Source of the DNA: Bufo bufo
Taxonomy: Eukaryota; Chordata; Amphibia; Anura; Bufonidae
Assembly: GCF_905171765.1 (NCBI RefSeq)
Contig: NC_053389.1
Coordinates: 744,311,146-744,375,145 of the forward strand
Direction: 5' to 3'
DNA length: 64,000 nt
Shown: piece by piece, positions 44,768 to 56,932 of the stretch
How positions within the stretch are numbered: the first letter of the stretch is position 1
Layout of the letters: the number at the start of each line of letters is the position of its first letter
The notes under the pieces: model-generated
Databases searched by the model: none
What the model was told of the DNA's origin: nothing
Seen by the model: only the letters and a program-made list of their open reading frames with translations
Made by a program: the position numbers and the translations under genes

Positions 44768-45560
44768 AATTATTTTTCTACCATGGAACTGTATGATGAA
44801 TGGACGCCACTGTATGGCATCAGTCTGAGGCATCTGTTAGCGCGTACATTTTTGGTATGCATTAAATGGATGGCAAAAATAGGATGTGAACCCAGCCCTA
44901 ATGTCAGAATAAGCAGCAGTACACAGCGGAGCAGAGTGGCGGAGAGGGGAGGCCACCATGCACTGACAGAGCACTACCTGGTCCTGGTGGTCAGGGATGA
45001 GGACTGTCTTTCCCAAGGATCATTTTTTACTGGGAAATACAGGGCACAGTATAATACACTAGAATCTATATAATATAAAGTTATTAGCCCTACCCCCGAA
45101 TAATAATACAATTAGGTGGTCATTTATTATATAGAAATATGTCTATGTTAGGCGTATTTCTGACACAGATTGTGGCGCAAAGGTCCTTAGCACCGCAATC
45201 TGCATATTTTTCCCGCTCATGCCAGGTATAAAAAAGGATGGCATGGGCAGGGAAATGGATACAGTTATGGCCATCCAGTCATTTGATACCACTGCCATAT
45301 ATTGAACGGATAACACCTCTGTACAGTGACCGGATAACACTGCCATACCGTGACGGGATAAAAGGGTATAAGAGGGCACAGTACTGGGAATGACTAAGGG
45401 CACTGCACAGGGTGTGGTAAGAGGGCACAATTCAGGGTATAAGGGGGCACAGTACGGGGTGAGGGGCACAGTACGGGGTGGGGGGCACAGTCACATGACC
45501 CTGTGAGATTAGAAGGTCCTTATGGTGAATGCGGTTCATACGCCACCATAATGAGAGGCA
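44768..45560. other. Stretch without a recognised gene
   Basis: Includes a low-complexity GGGCACAGTACGGGGT-type run at about 45365-45490. Nothing coding is supported. Confidence 0.5.
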
Positions 45561-45599
45561 GAGGAGTGAGACAGGGGTGTGGTTATGTGGCTAAAGATA

Positions 45600-45771
45600 A
45601 GAAAAATTTAACTGTCGGAAGAAAACACAAAATCCTCCGGGGCACTCTCTGTTGCAGTGAACACCAGCCAGATGTTGGTTGAGGTGCCCTGGATGGTAAT
45701 TGGTGTTAGGTGCTTTTGCGGCTGGGCCTCTGGTTCGTGACGCCAGCACCGTGAGGTGCAAATGTTGAGAG
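45600..45771. other. Possible LTR fragment interrupted by a hAT element
   Basis: With 46763-47020 and 49965-50345 this may form one LTR-like unit (features such as GTGACGCCAGCACCGTGAGG and TATATATAGCGTGGTGCCAGC), broken by the hAT derivative and by the repeat block at 47021. Ends and duplication are not identified, so the call is tentative. Confidence 0.35.
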
Positions 45772-46762
45772 TAGTGATGGACGAACATCTGCCGGGGCTG
45801 TTCGCGAACGGTCCCATTCATTTTAATAGCGGGCGAACCTGAAAAACCTTCAGCTCATATTTGCTGCCAATAAATAATTACTAGAAGTGCACAAATAGTC
45901 CCACAACATGGACAGTGACATACAAGATGTATTATTCAAATTTGCGATCTCTATTCATTTTTTTTTTTTCAATGCAAAATATCGGCAATATAATTTTCGC
46001 GTACGCGCATGCGCAAATGTACTATACAGTACCCAAATGCACTATAAAGAAAGTATATTGGTATATAACACCCCGCTTCAATCTGGTTTTTTGGGGGACG
46101 ACTGGTATATCACACCAGTAGAAATTATTTGTTCCAACAACGCTTGTCCCTCTATATTCCTGCAGTATCGCAGCAGAACCGCACACAACTGTCGCACAAT
46201 ACAAATGCACTATAATATACTTTCTAACATAGAAAGTATATTATAACATTGTACAAGGAAGGCAATCCATTAGAATATACATAAAGATAAAACGTAACCT
46301 TTAATAAATTTACTATGAGGGTCCATTCACACGTCCGTAAGTGTTTTGACTCATTATAAAAGAATATTATAAGTATATTACACCCCTCTATATCACACCT
46401 ATCGATAGCACACCTATACTAGTGCTTAAAATGACTTTTGTGGCCCTATTAGCTAGCGTTTGGTGTCCCTAACAGCCTGTCCCTGCTCCACACAGCAACC
46501 TCTCCCTACACTGGCAAAAGACTGAATGTAAAATGGCGCCCAGATCAGGTTTATTTATAAGGTAGAGGGTATGTCCATGGGCTGAAATGTCTCAATTGGC
46601 TGTCCTGTACCACCTGATGGATGTGTCATGGGTCAAAGTTCTTCACAATGTAAAAGAATATGGCGGGCCCGAATTTCTCCATATGTTCGCATGTTCAGCA
46701 AATCGCGAACACGCAAAGTTCGCTGCGAAACGACCGCCGGGCGAACCGCAAGGCCATCTCTA
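45772..46762. mobile_element. hAT deletion derivative, 991 bp
   Basis: TAGTGATGGACGAAC at the left and GGCCATCTCTA at the right are flanked by the perfect 8 bp duplication GTTGAGAG (45764-45771, 46763-46770). The interior carries the TGGTATATCACACCAG and GCAGAACCGCACACAAC repeat of hAT copy A (compare 3029-3305), so it is a transposase-less derivative of that family. Confidence 0.88.
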
Positions 46763-47766
46763 GTTGAGAGTAGTAGAAAGGATGAGGAGTCGGTTGTTGT
46801 AAACCAGTTGAACATTTACTGAAGAATCCATAGTCTCTGGACAGTTGGTACAGATCATCAGTGCTTTTTGTATGGCATAAGTAATAATAAGTTCACTGGT
46901 AATCCTATTATCAGGTAGTGGCAGTTGTCAATGAAGGAGTTGCCCTTTTTAAAGTAGACATTTTACAGGCAAGGATCCTGGTGGTAATCCCAAGTCCACT
47001 CTATAGCACTCTGGTACTAAGCAGGGGCGTACACAGAAATCATTGGGCCCCATAGCAAGAATTTAAATTGGGCCCTCATGCCCGTTCCTAGTCCCTCCCA
47101 CTATATGCCCTGGCTCCTCTCACTACCCTCCCTAACTTCTCCCCTGCCCCACCTCATGCAGCACTGTTTTGTTCTACAAAATGGCAGTACTCATGTCGGA
47201 ACCCAACAGACCCACTATAGTGGCGGTGTTCAGCATATATTGACAAGAATCTGGGGCATTACATGATGTAATACCACCCAACTTTCCTGCTGTCCAGCAT
47301 GGCACATGCGCAGAGACAATAGAAAAGTGTGAGGAAGTGAGTGCCCCCCTTCCCCCCATCCTCTGTGTCATGCAGGACAGCTGGGAGACCCTGACATTAC
47401 TCGCTATCCTGCAGGACACATGTGCAGAGACAGGAGTCTCTGGGAAAGCTGAGTGAACCCCTCCCCCCTGCCTTTCCATGTTCTTATTATCTGCATTTAT
47501 GCCTTGCAGGATAGCAGGAAATCTGAGTGACCTTACATGATGTAATAGCTCCCAGCTTTTCTGCTGTCCTGCATGGTACATGTGGAGAGACATGAGAAAG
47601 CTGAGTAACACAACTCCCACCTCCCCTCATATCTTCTCATGCCTCTGCACTTGTGCCATGCAGGAGATCAGGAAAGCTGAGTCACATTACATAATGTAGT
47701 GACACCCAGCTTCCCTCCTGTTCTGAATGGCATATGTGCAGAGGAATAGCCTGGGAAAGCTGAGTG

Positions 47767-47792
47767 ACCCCCCCCCCCCCCCCCCCCCCCCT
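47767..47792. repeat. Poly-C tract
   Basis: About 26 C residues in a row, with G-quadruplex potential on the minus strand. Its length is likely polymorphic and error-prone in assembly. Confidence 0.9.
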
Positions 47793-49805
47793 CCACACAT
47801 ACACCTCTGCACTGCTCTCACCTACAAGTCGTCACTTTCTTTATTACTAGTGGGGTTGTGGCAATCCAGAGGAATCAGGCGTGGTCAGGGGAGGGATGAC
47901 AGCCTTAGTCCTGGGGGGCAAATCCAGTCAAGTTGCCCATTTTTATTTTCCAGAATTTTCTTTTCTTTTATACAGGAACACATTGCATTTACTGCCCACC
48001 AATGTGTCACGTGTAGCGCGCTGCACCAATTCTTTTGCCCGCCCATTTTTCAAAGCCCCCTTCATATTTAAAAATGCGGCACGTGTAGCCCCGCCCATTT
48101 TATAAGCCCCCCCTTCATATTATAGGCCACTCCCTACAAACACTGTACAGCTGAAATTCTATTGTTGAGGCCTGTCTCTACACATCATATGGAGAGGGTA
48201 GGGCCTGCTTCACATTATACAATAAACAGCAGGCTACAGCCAGGAAGCTCCTCCCTCCCCAGATCCTGCTCAAGGCTTGTGGTTCCCCACACCATCTGCC
48301 ATCCGCCTGTGGCCTGCTGCCCCCTTTGGGCGTCCTCACCAGCTCTGAATGCTCCTTCTGCAAATGGCAGGGGGAGGAGCCGGAGCATCTCCTCTCCTAC
48401 ATAGCGCCCCATACCTCTTACATCCAGTGATGTCACCTTTGTTGTAGACGTTCTCTTTCTTTATCTTCTCCATTTAGACCAGACCGCCATGATGATTTTT
48501 TAGCCATCTCCCGTCTCTGCAGAGATTAACAAACAGACATTAGTTTCCCACATTTCCATCATCTTCACATCTTCTGAACACCCTTTTCTGCCACCCCCAA
48601 TACTGTGCCCGCTGTGCCCCCAATACTATACTGCAGAAACAGTCCCCCTGGAAATACTACTACCACACAGATAGTGCCCACTTCAACAATTATTGGCACA
48701 CAGTGCCCTAAAGAATAACTGCGCCCAGACACTAATAGAATAAAGATAATGTCCCCCAAAAATAATTGTGCTAAGCTGATACTATGCCAGGGTGCCCCCC
48801 AAAGTAACAGTGCTCCCCAAAATCCCAACAATAGAAATAATTCTCTGCCAGAGCACACTTAGTAGTAATAATGCCCCTATAGTGCCCATACTAGTAATCA
48901 TGTTCCTCATAGCCCCCCAGTAGTAGTAAAGTTCCGCATAATACCCCCTAGTACATGAAATACCCCCACTTAGTGTCAGCAGTTGAGCTAATGTCCCCAT
49001 AATGTATGCCAGTATAAAATACCCCTATATAGTGCCCCAGTAAATGCCCTCATAGTGCTCCTCTCCCCCTTCCCCATAGTGTCCCCCATAATATGCCAGT
49101 AAAAAAAATGCCCCTTCTTAGTGCCCCCAGCAGATGCTCTTATAGTGCTCCTCTCCCCCATAATGTGCCAGTAAAAATGCCCCTTCTTAGTGCGACCAGA
49201 TGCCCCAATAGTGCTCCACTCCCCCATAGTGCCCACAAATAATGCCCCATAGTGCTGCTCTCTCCTATAATGCCTCTCATAATGTGCCAGTAAAAAATGC
49301 CCCCTTAGTTCCACCAGATGCCATAGTGCCCCCCATAATGTGTCAATAAAAAAGGCCCCTTTACAGTCCCCACTTTCCCACAGTGCCCCCAAATAATGCC
49401 CCTATAGTGCCAACAGATGTCCCATAGTGCCACTCTCCCCTATAGTGCCCCCCATAGTGTGCCAATAAAAATAAAGCCCCTTTAGAGCCCCAAAATGACT
49501 CCATAGTGCTCCTCTCCCCCATGGTGCCCCTCCATATTGTGCCAGTAAGAAATGCCCCCATAGTGCCCCCCCCAAAATGGGCAAGAAATAAATGCTTCCA
49601 GAGTGCCACCACAAAAAGAATGGGGCTGTAAGAAATGCCAGATGCTCCCATAGTGCCAGCTCCCCCCGCAAAGAAAAAAAAAAAACACTAATACTTACCT
49701 CCATCAGCAGTGATGCAATGCAGGCCTCTTCTGGCCTGTCCCTGCTGTGTGCTGCCCGCCTCAGGCGGCAAGATGATAATGACGTCATCGCGCCGCCTGA
49801 GCCAG

Positions 49806-49849
49806 CTTCTGATAGGCCGCAGGCATTAGTGCCTGCGGCCTATCAGAAG
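49806..49849. repeat. Perfect 20 bp hairpin
   Basis: CTTCTGATAGGCCGCAGGCA and its exact complement are separated by TTAG. GC-rich stem near the end of the repeat block. Confidence 0.9.
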
Positions 49850-50345
49850 AACAGGGAAGGGAGACGCCTCTCCCTCCCCTGCCGCAGCACAGGCATCTGT
49901 ATCGCTGTCCTGAGGACGGCGATAGAGATGAATATGGAGATGAGCGCTCTACTCTAAATAGGTTTAGATTTTTCCACTATGACCCGGAAGGCTTGTGTAC
50001 TGAATAAGGACAATTCTGCGCACTAACTGTCTATTTGTGTCCAGGCACTCGGGAAAGCTACTCCTGGTCACTTGGCTAATAAGGTCCATAAGCTAAGTTT
50101 AGCTGTTACTCTCTCTAGGCTCTCTCCATCTTTGTACATAGACTCACAGTCTGGTGCTTGATTGCTGTGGTAGTCTTCTCCAGGCTTGATCAGGGCCCAG
50201 AGGAAAGGAAAACAGCTACATGATGACTTTAGCCTGTTTCTCTCCTCCATGAACTTGCTTCTCCTCCTCTCACCAACTACTAACTCCAACTAACTAACAT
50301 CCTGTCTAGACACACCCAAAGCTATATATAGCGTGGTGCCAGCAC

Positions 50346-50750
50346 CACCTAGGGGCGAATGGATGTAAATGACATTGCCAGCCAGATAATAGGAAATACC
50401 ATTCATTGCAAATAAACACATATATATTCAGATGTTTAAAGTGTCCAATTTACACACATATGTGGGACGCTGCAAATGTAACTGTCGGCCAGTACAGGCC
50501 CCAAAAACTAGGCAATAGGCATTACCTGACAGCAAAGAACTTTGGATTCTGTGGCTGGAGGTACATTAGGCGGTCACAGGATAAATATGTAACTGTCGGC
50601 CAGTACAGGCCCCAAAAATTAGGCATTCACCTGACATAAAAGGCCTTTTATTCCACTGTATATACATAAGGCAAGAACCGTTCTTTTTTCTGGGTGGTGG
50701 CGGGTATGTGTGGGCTGGCATGAGGAAATTCAATTACACGTGGTCATCAC
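50346..50750 (-). other. 3' flank of hAT copy D
   Basis: Non-coding sequence left of hAT E that continues, after removal of E, into the C-terminal transposase frame at 63303. It contains a duplicated AACTGTCGGCCAGTACAGGC motif (about 50480 and 50590). The last eight bases GTCATCAC are the target duplication. Confidence 0.6.
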
Positions 50751-51039
50751 TAGAGTTGAGCGAACACCTGGATGTTCGGGTTCGAGAAGTTCGGCCGAAC
50801 TTCCCGTAAATGTTCGGGTTCGGGATCCGAACCCGATCCGAACTTCGTCCCGAACCTCATTGAAGTCAATGGGGACCCGAACTTTTGGGCACTAAAAATG
50901 CTGTAAAACAGCCCAGGAAAGAGCTAGAGGGCTGCAAAAGGCAGCAACATGTAGGTAAATCCCCTGCAAACAAATGTGGATAGGGAAATGAATTAAAATT
51001 AAAAAAATAAAAATGAACCAATATCAATTGGACAGAGGT

Positions 51040-52446
51040 CCCATAGCAGCGAATCTGGCTTCACGTCAGCAGAGAATCAGTCTCTTCATGCCATAGCAAA
51101 GAATCTGGCTTCATGTCAGCAGAGAATCAGTCTCTTCATGCCATAGCAGAGAATCTGGCTTCATGTCATAGCAGAGAATCAGGCTTCACGTCACCCACCA
51201 CTGGAACAGGCCACTGTCACACATTTAGGCCCCGGCACCCAGACAGAGGAGAGCGGTCCCGTAACAGAGAATCTGGCATTATGTCAGCGCAGAATCTGTC
51301 TTCATGTCATAGCAGAGAATCAGGCTTCATGTCACCCACCACTGGAACAGGCCACTGTCACACATTTAGGCCCCGGCACCCAGGCAGAGGAGAGAGGTCC
51401 CGTAACAGAGAATCTGGCCTTATGTCAGCGCAGAATCTGTATTCATGTCATAGCAGAGAATCAGGCTTCACGTCACCCACCACTGGAACAGGCCACTGTC
51501 ACACATTTAGGCCCAGGAACCCAGGCAGAGGAGAGAGGTCCCGTAACAGAGAATCTGGCCTTATGTCAGCGCAGAATCTGTCTTCATGTCATAGCAGAGA
51601 ATCAGGCTTCACGTCACCCACCACTGAAACAGGCCACTGTCACACATTTAGGCCCCGGCACCCAAACAGAGGAGAGCGGTCCTGTAACAGAGAATCTGGC
51701 CTTATGTCAGCGCAGAATCTGTCTTCATGTCATAGCAGAGAATCAGGCTTCACGTCACCCACCACTGGAACAGGCCACTGTCACACATTTAGGCCCCGGC
51801 ACCCAGACAGAGGAGAGCGGTCCCGTAACAGAGAATCTGGCCTTATGTCAGCGCAGAATCTATCTTCATGTCATAGCAGAGAATCAGGCTTCACGTCACC
51901 CACCACTGGAACAGGCCACTGTCACACATTTAGGCCCAGGCACCCAGGCAGAGGAGAGAGGTCCCGTAACAGAGAATCTGGCCTTATGTCAGCGCAGAAT
52001 CTGTCTTCATGTCATAGCAGAGAATCAGGCTTCACGTCACCCACCACTGGAACAGGCCACTGTCACACATTTAGGCCCAGGCACCCAGGCAGAGGAGAGA
52101 GGTCCCGTAACAGAGAATCTGGCCTTATGTCAGCGCAGAATCTGTATTCATGTCATAGCAGAGAATCAGGCTTCACGTCACCCACCACTGGAACAGGCCA
52201 CTGTCACACATTTAGGCCCCGGCAACCAGACAGAGGAGAGCGGTCCCGTAACAGAGAATCTGGCCTTATGTCAGCGCAGAATCTGTCTTCATGTCATAGC
52301 AGAGAATCAGGCTTCACGTCACCCACCACTGGAACAGGCCACTGTCACACATTTAGGCCCCGGCACCCAGACAGAGGAGAGCGGTCCTGTAACAGAGAAT
52401 CTGGCCTTATGTCAGCGCAGAATCTGTCTTCATGTCATAGCGGAGA
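51040..52446 (+). repeat. 141 bp tandem array, first block
   Basis: About nine units of 141 bp with 95 percent or better identity by eye (for example starts near 51408, 51549, 51690), plus degenerate units at the left. Because 141 is 47 codons, the plus strand stays open for 446 codons. This frame is on the strand opposite the transposase and has no independent support as a gene. Confidence 0.95.
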
Positions 52447-52508
52447 ATCATAGGTTAAATATCCACGGCACTCCAAAAAGTTTTTGCAAGAATAATTTCA
52501 TTTAATTC

Positions 52509-54966
52509 TTAACCACTTCCCATCTGGGCCCTTTGCCCCCTTCCTGACCAGGCCAAATTTTGCAAAACGGACATATCTCACTTTATGTGGTAATAACTTT
52601 GGAACGCCTTTATTTATCCAAGTCATTCAGAGATTGTTTTCTCGTGACACATTGTACTTCATGATAGTCATAAATTTGAGTCAAAATATTTCACCTTTTA
52701 TTATGAAAAAATCCCAAATTTACCCAAAAATTTAAAAAAATCGCAATTTTCTAAATTTCAATTTCTCTGCTTTTAAAACAGAAAGTGATACCTCATAAAA
52801 TATTTATTATTTAACATTCCCCATATGTTTACTTTATGTTGGCATCATTTTGGAAATGTCATTTTATTTTTTTAGGACGTTAGAAGGCTTAGAAGTTTAG
52901 AAGCAATTCTTCAAATTTTTAAGAAAATTGCCAAAACCCACTTTATAAGGACCAGTTCAGGTCTGAAGTCACTTTGTGGGGCCTACATAGTGGATACCCC
53001 CATAAATGACCCCATTGTAGAAACTACACCCCTCAAGGTATTCAAACCCGATTTTACAAACTTTGTTAACCCTTTAGGCGTTCCACAAGAATTAAAGGAA
53101 AATGGAGATCAAATTTTTAAATTTCACTTTTTTGGCAGATTTTCCATTTTAATCAATTTTTTTCTCTAACACATCGATGGTTAACAGCCAAACAAAACTC
53201 AATATTTATTACCCAGATTCTGCGGTTTACAGAAACACCCCACATGTGGTCGTAAACTGCTGTATGGGCACATGGCAGGGCGCAGAAGGAAAGGAACTCC
53301 ACATGGTTTTTAGATGCCATGTCCCATTTGAAGCCCCCTGATGCACCCTTATAGTAGAAACTCCCAAGAAGTGACCCCATTTTGGAAACTAGGGGATAAG
53401 GTGCCAGTTTTATTAGTACTATTTTTGGGTACATATGATTTTTTGATCATTCAATATAACACTTTATGGGGCAAGGTGACCAAAAAATTGGTTGTTTTAG
53501 CACAGTTTCTATTTATTTATTTTTACAGCGTTCACCTTAGGGGTTCAGTCAAGTGACATTTTTATAGAGCAGATTGTTACGGACGTGGCGATACCTAATA
53601 TGTATACTTTTTCTCATTTATTAAAGTTTTACACAATAATAGCATTTTTGAAACCAAAAAATTATGTTTTAATGTGTCCATGTTCTGAGAGCTATAGTTT
53701 TTTATTTTTTGAGAGATTTTCTTATGTAGGGGCTCATTTTTTGCGGGATGAGGTGACAGTTTTATTGGTACCATTTTGTGGGACATACGCGTTTTTGATC
53801 ACTTGGTGTTGCACCTTTTGTGATGCAAGGTGACAAAAATTGCTTGTTTTGACACAGTTTTTTTTTTTTTTACGGTGTTCACCCGAGGGGTTAGGTCATG
53901 TGATATTTTTATAGAGCTGGTTTTTACGGACGCGGCAATACCTAATATGTATACTTTTTTTTATTTGTTTCACTTTAACACAATAATAGCATTTTTGAAA
54001 CCAAAAAAATTATGTTTTAGTGTCTCCATGTTCTAAGAGCTATAGTTTTTTTATTTTTTGAGAGATTTTCTTATGTAGGGGCTCATTTTTTGCGGGATGA
54101 GGTGACGGTTTTATTGGTACCATTTTGTGGGACATACGCGTTTTTGATCACTTGGTGTTGCACCTTTTGTGATGCAAGGTGACAAAAATTGCTTGTTTTG
54201 ACACAGTTTTTTTTATTTATTTTTTACGGTGTTCATCTGAGGGGTTAGGTCATGTGATATTTTTATAGAGCTGGTTTTTACGGACGCGGCAATACTAAAT
54301 ATGTCTATTTTACTTTATTTTTTCTATTTTAATTTTTTTTTTTTTATTCCTAACTTGGGAACTTTTTTTTTTTTTTACATGTGAAACTTTATTTTATTTT
54401 ATTTTTTCAACCCTTTATTTTTTTTATTTTTTTTTACACTTTTCGTCCCCCATAAGGTCATACAAGACCTCTGGGGGACATTTGCTTCACTTTTTCTTTT
54501 TTTTTTCACAGTTGATTTCTCCTGTAACTGGGGCTGACATAGTAGCCCCAGTTACAGGACAAATGCACCCCTATAGAGGCTGTACAGCAGCAATCCAGCG
54601 CTGTACAGCCTCACAGCAGGGCTGATCGAGGTCTCTGAGAGACCTCACACAGCCCCTGCACACTCCAGTCACGGCGGTCACATGACCGCCGGGCCGGAAC
54701 AGGAAGCGCACAGCGCTTCCTTCTCTGCAGACACAGCGCTCGGTGAGCGCTGTGTCTGCAGCGATCGTGAAGGCAGGGACACCTGGGAACTGTCCCTGCC
54801 TTGTCTTAGGGTTGCCCTGCTGTCACTGACAGCGGGCAACCCGATCAGCAGCTGCACGATTAGCATGCAGCTGCTATTTCTGACAGGACGTTTTAAAACG
54901 TGCTGTCAGAAATAGACGTCCACCCATAGGACGTTTATATCCTATGGGCGGACGTGAGGCGGTTAA
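52509..54966. mobile_element. TTAA-flanked transposon, about 2.45 kb, non-coding
   Basis: TTAACCACTTCCCATC at the left and GACGTGAGGCGGTTAA at the right are short inverted ends overlapping the TTAA target, as in piggyBac or Kolobok superfamilies. No transposase is encoded. It contains about 2.2 tandem copies of a 350 bp unit (repeats starting near 53527, 53876 and 54231) and a GC-rich hairpin-rich 3' part (54530-54960). Confidence 0.72.
53527..54310. repeat. 350 bp tandem repeat in the TTAA element
   Basis: A unit containing AGGGGTTAGGTCATGTGATA, GGACGCGGCAATACCTAATA and TGGTGTTGCACCTTTTGTGA recurs at 349 and 355 bp spacing. Confidence 0.85.
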
Positions 54967-55047
54967 TAAACAGAATGCTGTTAATATACATCCAGTGCAA
55001 GTTCATTTACATATAGTAAGTATTTTATGCCATATCAGATAGAAAAA

Positions 55048-55088
55048 TCCCGAACGTTTCGGTCTGTACGACCTTCTTCAGCGGGGTC
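55048..55088 (-). ncRNA. Hammerhead-like motif in the PLE fragment
   Basis: Minus-strand order: CCCG, CUGAAGA (fits CUGANGA), an extra A, stem II GGUC-GUACA-GACC, GAAA, ACGU, U, CGGG. Stem I CCCG/CGGG and stem II pair perfectly. The extra A before stem II is the main departure from consensus. Confidence 0.6.
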
Positions 55089-55974
55089 TAAAGAGATATA
55101 TAACATGCATATAATGTAATCATACAGGTTTCTTGAGTATAACTGACATACTGTTGTAGAAAGAAAAAAATGGGGAAAAAAGCAGTGTACTAATAAAGGT
55201 TTAGTCCTAATAGTAAATCTAAAGAGACAAGGGGTGAAAAAAACAGGGTGAGGGTTAAAAAGCGAAATCCCCAGTTTACACAGGAGTGGGGGATGCGATT
55301 TCTATGGTACCAAGGTAAAGGTAAGACTGACTTGTTAGGTATAGATCAGTACACTCTATAGTATAGTCGTTCTGTTAGTAGATATAGGATAAAGTCATGA
55401 CGTACCTGAAGGCAGAGAGAATAGGCGTGCGCTGGATGTGAATTGTGTGTGGATCTGGCGCCCTTTTTAAACTTGTTGGCCGCGTGGGGCGGCGCTCCTG
55501 AGTGACGTATGGGCGTCTGTATTAGGTGAACGTATGCGCCGGGATCGAGCCGTCAGGTGGGGCGCTCAATAGTGACGTAGTCTAGCTATGTTAGGGAGCG
55601 AGTGTGCGCCCTGTCTGTGTGGCCGAGAGGAGAAGCGTGCGTCCTGACGTCATGTGTGCGCGCGCGCATGCGCATATTGCCTATAGGTACAGTGTGGGCA
55701 AGGAAGTGGGCACGGTCGTGATGTGGATACCGAGGGGATTATAAAGATAGCAGGCTATTTACATGGGGGAGATGTGATCATGGTATCGTTGATGGGTAGG
55801 ATTACAAGATGAGATGTGCAATAATCATATTTCTGTGGTAGTTTCTTTGTCCCTCAGCATGATATTTACAATTCTGTGGTAATCATATGACATATATGAT
55901 CAAACAATAATTGTACATTGTTATACATTTTATATTGTGGTTCATCATAAACATAATAAATGATATATGGCAAC

Positions 55975-56815
55975 AGAGAACAGAGAATCTGGCCTTATGT
56001 CAGCGCAGAATCTGTCTTCATGTCATAGCAGAGAATCAGGCTTCACGTCACCCACCACTGGAACAGGCCACTGTCACACATTTAGGCCCCGGCACCCAGA
56101 CAGAGGAGAGCGGTCCCGTAACAGAGAATCTGGCCTTATGTCAGCGCGGAATCTGTCTTCATGTCATAGCAGAGAATCAGGCTTCACGTCACCCACCACT
56201 GGAACAGGCCACTGTCACACATTTAGGCCCCGGCACCCAGACAGAGGAGAGCGGTCCCGTAACAGAGAATCTGGCCTTATGTCAGCGCAGAATCTGTATT
56301 CATGTCATAGCAGAGAATCAGGCTTCACGTCACCCACCACTGGAACAGGCCACTGTCACACATTTAGGCCCCGGCACCCAGACAGAGGAGAGCGGTCCCG
56401 TAACAGAGAGTCTGGCCTTATGTCAGCGCAGAATCTGTCTTCATGTCATAGCAGAGAATCAGGCTTCACGTCACCCACCACTGGAACAGGCCACTGTCAC
56501 ACATTTAGGCCCAGGCACCGAGGCAGAGGAGAGAGGTCCCGTAACAGAGAATCTGGCCTTATGTCAGCGCAGAATCTGTCTTCATGTCATAGCAGAGAAT
56601 CAGGCTTCATGTCACCCACCACTGGAACAGGCCACTGTCACATATTTAGGCCCAGGCACCCAGGCAGAGGAGAGAGGTCGCGTAACAGAGAATCTGGCTT
56701 CATGTCAGCACAGAATAAGTCTTCATGTCATAGCAGAGAATCAGGCTTCACGTCACCCACCACCGGAACAGGCCACTGTCACACATTTAGGCCCCGGCAC
56801 CCAGACAGAGGAGAG
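55975..56815 (+). repeat. 141 bp tandem array, second block
   Basis: Six units in phase with each other (starts near 55984, 56125, 56266, 56407, 56548, 56689). Two plus-strand frames stay open at once (55911-56915 and 55967-56848), which is a property of the unit, not evidence of two proteins. Confidence 0.95.
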
Positions 56816-56932
56816 GTTCATTCAACTTTGGGTTGCCCCGCAATATAATGGTAAAATGAAATTAAAAATAGTATTGAATGAGGAAGTGCCCTGGAGTAGA
56901 ATAATATATTGTTAAGGGGAGGTAGTTAATAT

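Larger units (their letters stand above)
47021..49960. repeat. Block of degenerate tandem repeats
   Basis: Starts CAGGGGCGTACACAGAAATC, like a hAT end, but no complementary end is found. 47260-47765 holds about four degenerate 110-130 bp units (GGAAAGCTGAGTGACC, GCATGGCACATG). 48590-49640 holds many short units built on ATAGTGCCCCCCATAATGTG and CCAGTAAAAAATGCCCC. All frames here (for example the 134- and 128-codon minus frames) are repeat by-products. Confidence 0.65.
52447..55974 (-). mobile_element. Penelope-like pLTR fragment inserted in the 141 bp array
   Basis: Interrupts the array between 52446 and 55975. The left tip reads TATCCACGGCACTCCAAAAA. A hammerhead-like motif lies at 55048-55088 on the minus strand, followed upstream by a GC-rich promoter-like region (55440-55700). 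No RT frame is present. A TTAA-flanked element (52509-54966) is nested inside. Confidence 0.65.

Noticed and set aside
48988..49788. 96-134 codon minus-strand frames rich in Gly, His and Trp
   Set aside because: Produced by degenerate ATAGTGCCCCCCATAATG-type repeats; no conserved domain.
51113..52453. 446-codon plus-strand open frame
   Set aside because: It consists only of 47-codon repeats of a 141 bp satellite, lies antisense to the transposon and has no recognisable domain.
55911..56915. 334- and 293-codon overlapping open frames
   Set aside because: Two frames of the same 141 bp array are open together, as expected from a stop-poor unit of 3n length.
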